The translations under genes and the position numbers were made by a program. From positions 1 through 9,431 of the forward strand of contig JAEWWD010000120.1 in NCBI GenBank assembly GCA_023396535.1: a stretch of 9,431 bases of DNA. Reading direction: 5' to 3'. The notes under the pieces were generated by a model that saw only the letters and a program-made list of their open reading frames with translations, did not search any database and was not told the origin of the DNA. Shown here one piece after another: positions 5,618 through 9,431 of the stretch. How positions within the stretch are numbered: the stretch's first letter is position 1; each line of letters begins with the position of its first letter. This DNA is from Bacillota bacterium (GTDB taxonomy: Bacteria > Bacillota > Clostridia > Christensenellales > CAG-138).

Positions 5618-7081
5618 TCATCGCGCCCGCCAGTAAGGCGTCATGTCCTTGCGCAGTTGTACGAATGTTCTGTATAACCCGGAAAATACGGCGTGCGTTT
5701 CTGCATCCGGTTCAAAGGACCGGCAATCCTGCCCGCTGCCGACGGAAGTCTCCCCTTGGAGCGCCATACGCAATACGGCGGCTATGCCGCGTATGCCCAA
5801 CTCCTTGTACGGGGGCCGTAACACCGTTTTGTTCAACGCGCTGGCAACGAGTCCGCATAAAAAGTCGCTTTGCGCGCCGCCGCCGGACAGGTAGATGGCC
5901 CCCTCTGTCTTGGGCAGGCTCATAAAGCAATCCATCAGTACAAGCGCCTGCCCCTCATAGGCCGCCCTTACCAGCTCCGTGCGCGTATGCCCCGCTGTCA
6001 GGCCGTAAAATCCGCCGCAGGCGTGCGGCTCGCGAAACGGCGCGCGCTCTCCGTACAGGTACGGGTGGAACAGTATGCCGTTGCTGCCGGGCGGCACGAG
6101 CTTGAGCGCTTCGTCCAGCTCTGCAAACCCCATATCGGGGCACAGGAGCTGTCTTGTCCAGTCCAGCGTAGCGGTTCCGCTCAACGCCGCCATGACGCGG
6201 TTGTACTTATCGGGCAAAACGCTGCAAAGCGCACTGCCGTTGGTATCGTTTACGTTCACCTGCGAAGCACTAAGCAGAAGCTCACAGCAGAGCGTGGTGC
6301 CGAGTATGCAGCAGCCGTCGCCCAGCTTATCCATGCCCGTGCCCAGCGCTACCGCCGCAACGTCTATGCAACCCGTCACAACGGGTACGCCGGCGGGAAT
6401 GCCCGAAATCTTTTCGGCTTCGGCCGTTACCGTGCCGAGCACATGCGTGCTCGGGTACAGGGGCGGCAAAGCCGCCTTCATTTCGGGTATGCCGAGTCGG
6501 TCGAACAGCTCCAGTACGTATTCCTTTGTAAATATATCTATCGATGCGGTGGACTGATCCGAATAGTCCGAGGCCAGCACGCCGGTCAGCCTGAAATTCA
6601 GCCAATCCTTGCAATGCAGTACATGCGCGATACGCGCGTAATCGGAGGGAGCATTCTGTTTGAGCCATTTCAGCAGTACCGGGAACGCGCCTGCGAACAA
6701 CGCGGTGGAGCGTTTCGATACGAGAAACGCGCTCAGTTCCGCGTCCCGCTCTATGCCGAGACCCCGCGTACGGGTATCATTCCACAACATTGCCCGGCCC
6801 ACGGGATGCCCCTCTGCATCCACCGGCCACATACCGTCGCCCTGTCCGGTGACGCCCACGCCTTCAATGGCCTGCCACTGCGCGGGAAACCGCTCTTTCA
6901 GCTCCTGCGTTACGCCGCACAGCAGCGACCACAGCGCCTCCATATCCATTTCACAGGCGCCCTCGAAAGGCAGCAGCACTTCGGCATTGCGATCCGCCAG
7001 GGCGAGAATATCCCCCGTTTGATCCACGAGAGCGGCCTTCAGCCGCGTGGTGCCCGCGTCGATGCAGAGATATATGGACAT
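5618..7081 (-). CDS. FGGY-family carbohydrate kinase (erythritol/pentulose kinase-like)
   Basis: 487 residues, the usual length for FGGY kinases, which transfer the ATP gamma-phosphate to a polyol or ketose in the cytoplasm. The N-terminal actin-like domain begins with the phosphate-binding IDAGTTR (7-13). The substrate-side segment GVTGQGDGMWPV (76-87) and MLWNDTR (98-104) recall erythritol and related polyol/pentulose kinases. The predicted catalytic base is D240 in GCIDVAAVALGTG. The second domain shows GTT (261-263), GERAPF (344-349) and the adenosine-binding LSGGGAQSDF (398-407). The ATG follows AAAGGGAGG by four bases. It lies 39 bases after livF and 68 before the dehydrogenase, which suggests that the imported compound, or its oxidised or isomerised product, is phosphorylated here. 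Family assignment is secure. Glycerol, xylulose, rhamnulose and ribulose kinases belong to the same superfamily, so the substrate is open. Confidence 0.95.
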   Translation of the reverse strand: MSIYLCIDAGTTRLKAALVDQTGDILALADRNAEVLLPFEGACEMDMEALWSLLCGVTQELKERFPAQWQAIEGVGVTGQGDGMWPVDAEGHPVGRAMLWNDTRTRGLGIERDAELSAFLVSKRSTALFAGAFPVLLKWLKQNAPSDYARIAHVLHCKDWLNFRLTGVLASDYSDQSTASIDIFTKEYVLELFDRLGIPEMKAALPPLYPSTHVLGTVTAEAEKISGIPAGVPVVTGCIDVAAVALGTGMDKLGDGCCILGTTLCCELLLSASQVNVNDTNGSALCSVLPDKYNRVMAALSGTATLDWTRQLLCPDMGFAELDEALKLVPPGSNGILFHPYLYGERAPFREPHACGGFYGLTAGHTRTELVRAAYEGQALVLMDCFMSLPKTEGAIYLSGGGAQSDFLCGLVASALNKTVLRPPYKELGIRGIAAVLRMALQGETSVGSGQDCRSFEPDAETHAVFSGLYRTFVQLRKDMTPYWRAR

Positions 7082-7095
7082 GTGTCCTCCCTTTG

Positions 7096-7113
7096 TGTTT
7101 CCGCTCTGAAACA
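7096..7113. repeat. Perfect inverted repeat between livF and the kinase gene
   Basis: TGTTTC and GAAACA are exact reverse complements separated by six bases, an 18-base dyad in the 39-base gap between livF and the kinase. In RNA it would be a 6-bp hairpin ending five bases upstream of the kinase SD. In DNA its size and symmetry also resemble an operator half-site pair. No promoter is evident next to it. It resembles neither a standard cre site nor a terminator, as it has no U-tract. Confidence 0.4.
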
Positions 7114-7120
7114 GGCGACG

Positions 7121-7825
7121 TTACGCTCCCAGGTACGCTTTGCTCAGCGTATCGTCCCTCATGATTTCTTCCTTCGTTCCGGACAGTTTCAGGTACCCAA
7201 CGGCAAGTATATACGCCCGGTCGCAGATTTCAAGCGCTTTATTGGCATTCTGCTCGACCAGTATGATGGAGGTGCCCTGCTTGTTGATCTCGCGGACGAT
7301 ATCGAATATCTGCGACACGATGATGGGCGCGAGACCCAGCGAGGGTTCGTCGAGCATCATGAGCTTAGGACGCGCCATAATGCCGCGCGCAACGGCCAGC
7401 ATCTGCTGCTCGCCGCCCGAAAGCAGACCGCCGTACTGGGAGACGCGCTCCTTCAGGCGCGGGAACATGGCAAACACACGCTCGTAATCCTTCTTGATTT
7501 CCGCCGTGTCCGTCCTCAGGCCGCAGCCCACCCGAAGGTTATCCATAACCGTCAGCTTGGAGAATATCTGCCGCCCCTCGGGTACATGCACCAGGCCGGA
7601 CTCCACGACGTCGTAAGGCTTTTGCGGAATGGGCTTGCCCATGAACTGGATACTGCCCGCCGTAGGCTTCATGACGGAGGAAATGCACTTGAGCAGCGTG
7701 GATTTTCCCGCGCCGTTCGCGCCAAGCACCGCAACGATTTCGCCTTCTTCCACTTCGAGCGAAACATCCTTGAGCGCCTCTATGCCGCCATAAGCCGCCT
7801 TGAGGTTTTCTACTTTGAGTATCAT
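7121..7825 (-). CDS. livF: ABC transporter ATP-binding protein LivF (HAAT-type importer)
   Basis: 234 residues, typical for LivF, one of the two ATPases that power HAAT-family import at the inner face of the membrane. Walker A is GANGAGKST at 35-43, followed by the LivF-typical VPEGRQIF (81-88). The ABC signature is LSGGEQQ (135-141) and Walker B is LMMLDEPS (155-162), with E160 as catalytic base. The switch position reads VEQN (190-193), with Gln in place of His, as is usual for LivF. An upstream ATG at 7933 is in frame but lies inside livG. The ATG at 7825 overlaps the livG TGA as ATGA, and a GGTGG-type ribosome binding site precedes it. The gene is followed by a carbohydrate kinase rather than by more transport genes. 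Amino acid import is the family's default role; here the neighbours point to a sugar or polyol. Confidence 0.95.
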   Translation of the reverse strand: MILKVENLKAAYGGIEALKDVSLEVEEGEIVAVLGANGAGKSTLLKCISSVMKPTAGSIQFMGKPIPQKPYDVVESGLVHVPEGRQIFSKLTVMDNLRVGCGLRTDTAEIKKDYERVFAMFPRLKERVSQYGGLLSGGEQQMLAVARGIMARPKLMMLDEPSLGLAPIIVSQIFDIVREINKQGTSIILVEQNANKALEICDRAYILAVGYLKLSGTKEEIMRDDTLSKAYLGA

Positions 7826-8589
7826 TCTTCCACCCCCAGATAAGCGTCTATGACGGCGCGGTTGGTGCGTATTTCTGCAGGCGTTCCTTCTGCGATAGTT
7901 TTGCCGAAGTTCAGCACCGTAACTGAATCGCACAGATTGGTCACGACGTCCATATGGTGCTCAATCATAAGCACGGTGATATGGAAGCGGTCCTTGATCT
8001 GTCTGACGAAATCGACCAGATCCTGCGATTCATCGGCGTTCATGCCCGCCGCGGGTTCGTCAAGCAGCAGCAGCTTGGGATTGAGCGCCATGGCGCGCGC
8101 GATTTCCAGCTTGCGCTGATGCCCGTAGGGCAGGCAGTTCGCGCGCTCGTTCGCACGGCCCTCCAGGCCGACCACGGTCAGCAGATCCATCGCCTTATCC
8201 CGGATCTGCTTTTCTACTACATGAAAACGTTTCAGGCGCAACAGCGCCTCCGGCATCGAATAGGTCGCATCCATAGAGCTGGCCATGACGACGTTCTGCA
8301 GCACGCTCATATTGCCAAACAGGCGGATATTCTGGAACGTACGGCCGATGCCCATCTGCGCGGCCTCAAGCGGACTGACGGAGGTGATATCCTTCTCGAA
8401 AAAGTGAATACTGCCCGCACTCGGCTTATAAATGCCTGTAATGGTATTGAATATTGTGGTTTTTCCCGCGCCATTAGGGCCTATCAGGCCATGTATGGCG
8501 CCTTCGGGAAGTACGACGCTGAAATCGTCAATCGCGCGGACGCCGCCGAAATGCTTTTCGACATGGCGCATTTCGAGCACTGGTTTCAT
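7822..8589 (-). CDS. livG: ABC transporter ATP-binding protein LivG (HAAT-type importer)
   Basis: 255 residues, normal for LivG, the partner ATPase of LivF. Walker A is GPNGAGKTT at 37-45, and the LivG-typical Q-loop region GIGRTFQNIRLF is at 80-91. The signature is the degenerate LPYGHQRKLE (153-162) characteristic of LivG. Walker B with D-loop is LLLLDEPAAGMN (173-184), with E178, and the switch histidine lies in MIEHHMD (208-214). The C-terminal GKTIAEGTPAEI segment is also typical. The start ATG overlaps the livM stop as ATGA, and the SD GAGGAGG lies seven bases upstream. Overlaps on both sides show tight translational coupling of livM-livG-livF. Confidence 0.96.
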   Translation of the reverse strand: MKPVLEMRHVEKHFGGVRAIDDFSVVLPEGAIHGLIGPNGAGKTTIFNTITGIYKPSAGSIHFFEKDITSVSPLEAAQMGIGRTFQNIRLFGNMSVLQNVVMASSMDATYSMPEALLRLKRFHVVEKQIRDKAMDLLTVVGLEGRANERANCLPYGHQRKLEIARAMALNPKLLLLDEPAAGMNADESQDLVDFVRQIKDRFHITVLMIEHHMDVVTNLCDSVTVLNFGKTIAEGTPAEIRTNRAVIDAYLGVEE

Positions 8590-9431
8590 AGACGTTCCTC
8601 CTCGCAGTCCGCTTTTTTGCCTCCGTTACGTCCTTTACGGATTCTTGCAGGCAAATTCCCGAAATACTGTATGGTGCGTTTGAGCGAGAACTCTTTATAG
8701 CCATAGAGTCCGTCCGGTTTGAGAAGTATGACCAGCACCACGGCGATACCATAGAGCAGCATGCGGTATTCCGACAGGCTGCGGAACAGCTCGGGCAGCA
8801 ATGTCACCATCAGCGTACCCAGCACCGAGCCGGTCAGCGACCCAAGGCCGCCGATAACGGTGGTGGTAATGAGCTCGCAGGATTTTGCGAGATTGAACAT
8901 GGTTGGGGTAATAAACGTCAGGTAATGCGCGTACAGACCGCCCGCCCAGCCCGCGAATACGGCGCTGAACAGGAAGGCGAGACGCTTATAGCTGAACACG
9001 TTGATGCCCACGGCCTCCGCGGCCATTTCGTTTTCACGGATGGCCATGAGATTGCGGCCATATTTGGAATGGATAAACGTCCATGCAATCATGAACGCGG
9101 CGATTGCGCAGAGGAACGCTATCAAAGCGGTGGTTTTGCTGGGTATTCCGGAAAAACCGTTCGCGCCGCCCGTTACGGGCTTAATGTAGTTGAAGAGCAC
9201 GCGGACGCTTTCGCCAAAGCCCAAACACGTGATAAGGAAATAATCTCCCTTGAGTCGTATGGTCAGCGAACCCAGCAAAAAGCTGATAATGCCGGCCATC
9301 ACGGCGCCCGCAAGCAGGGAAACGGCAAAGGGGGCGTGCATCTTCGCGCTCAATATGGCAGCCGTATAAGCGCCTATGGACATGAAGCCCGCGTTTCCGA
9401 AGGAGAACAGGCGGGTGAACCCGGTCAGCAC
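8586..9431 (-). CDS. livM: ABC transporter permease LivM (HAAT-type importer), 5' truncated
   Basis: 281 C-terminal residues of a polytopic membrane permease; the N-terminal membrane segment(s) lie beyond the right edge, since LivM proteins usually exceed 300 residues. The GTG at the edge is simply where the sequence stops, not a supported start. The fragment opens with the conserved FSFGNAGFMSIGAYTAA region. Hydrophobic segments follow near 34-56, 101-120, 151-168, 188-213 and 223-238. The cytoplasmic coupling loop is YGRNLMAIRENEMAAEAVGIN (124-144), with the EAA-type motif that contacts the ATPases. The C-terminal tail is basic and charged. It ends in an ATGA overlap with livG. The companion permease livH and the binding protein would be expected upstream, outside the window. 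Confidence 0.95.
   Translation of the reverse strand: MLTGFTRLFSFGNAGFMSIGAYTAAILSAKMHAPFAVSLLAGAVMAGIISFLLGSLTIRLKGDYFLITCLGFGESVRVLFNYIKPVTGGANGFSGIPSKTTALIAFLCAIAAFMIAWTFIHSKYGRNLMAIRENEMAAEAVGINVFSYKRLAFLFSAVFAGWAGGLYAHYLTFITPTMFNLAKSCELITTTVIGGLGSLTGSVLGTLMVTLLPELFRSLSEYRMLLYGIAVVLVILLKPDGLYGYKEFSLKRTIQYFGNLPARIRKGRNGGKKADCEEERL

Noticed and set aside
5870..7843. Plus-strand open frame of 657 codons
   Set aside because: It is the in-register complement of the FGGY kinase and LivF, both of which have full motif sets. Its translation is Arg/His/Gln-rich with no recognisable domain.
7826..7933. 36-codon N-terminal extension of LivF from an ATG at 7933
   Set aside because: It lies inside livG and encodes a basic sequence absent from LivF proteins. 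The ATGA overlap start at 7825 gives the standard N-terminus.

Overview
All supported genes in this window lie on the minus strand. They read right to left as one tightly packed array of nine coding regions, the first (livM) and last (a dehydrogenase) cut by the window edges. The G+C-rich sequence, strong AGGAGG-type ribosome binding sites, short gaps and protein families (C_GCAxxG_C_C redox protein, CoA-disulfide reductase fused to rhodanese) suggest an anaerobic Firmicute of the Clostridia kind. That placement is inference and weak. No RNA gene, mobile element, CRISPR array or plus-strand gene is supported, and no gene-free stretch exceeds 70 bases.

Layout in transcription order: (1) 9431-7121 holds livM (5'-truncated), livG and livF, the membrane and ATPase parts of a branched-chain amino acid-type (HAAT) ABC importer, joined by 4-base ATGA overlaps. 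(2) 7081-5618 encodes an FGGY carbohydrate kinase. (3) 5549-4512 encodes a zinc-dependent medium-chain dehydrogenase resembling polyol dehydrogenases. (4) 4459-3518 encodes a C_GCAxxG_C_C-type cysteine-rich protein with a long N-terminal extension. (5) 3514-1877 encodes a CoA-disulfide/persulfide reductase with a C-terminal rhodanese domain. (6) 1866-895 encodes a TIM-barrel sugar isomerase/epimerase whose metal-ligand pattern matches L-rhamnose isomerase of the Pseudomonas stutzeri type. (7) 879-1 encodes a second zinc dehydrogenase of the 2,3-butanediol/threonine dehydrogenase type, running off the left edge.

Taken together this looks like a catabolic operon for a sugar or sugar alcohol: import, oxidation by one or both dehydrogenases, isomerisation or epimerisation, and phosphorylation. 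Two features are out of the ordinary. The importer is of a family usually assigned to amino acids, and a two-gene thiol/persulfide redox module sits inside the carbohydrate genes. The three longer intercistronic gaps each contain an inverted repeat. Two of these form complete stems only in the RNA of the coding strand, which would fit mRNA processing or differential expression along the operon. The substrate cannot be named from the sequence.
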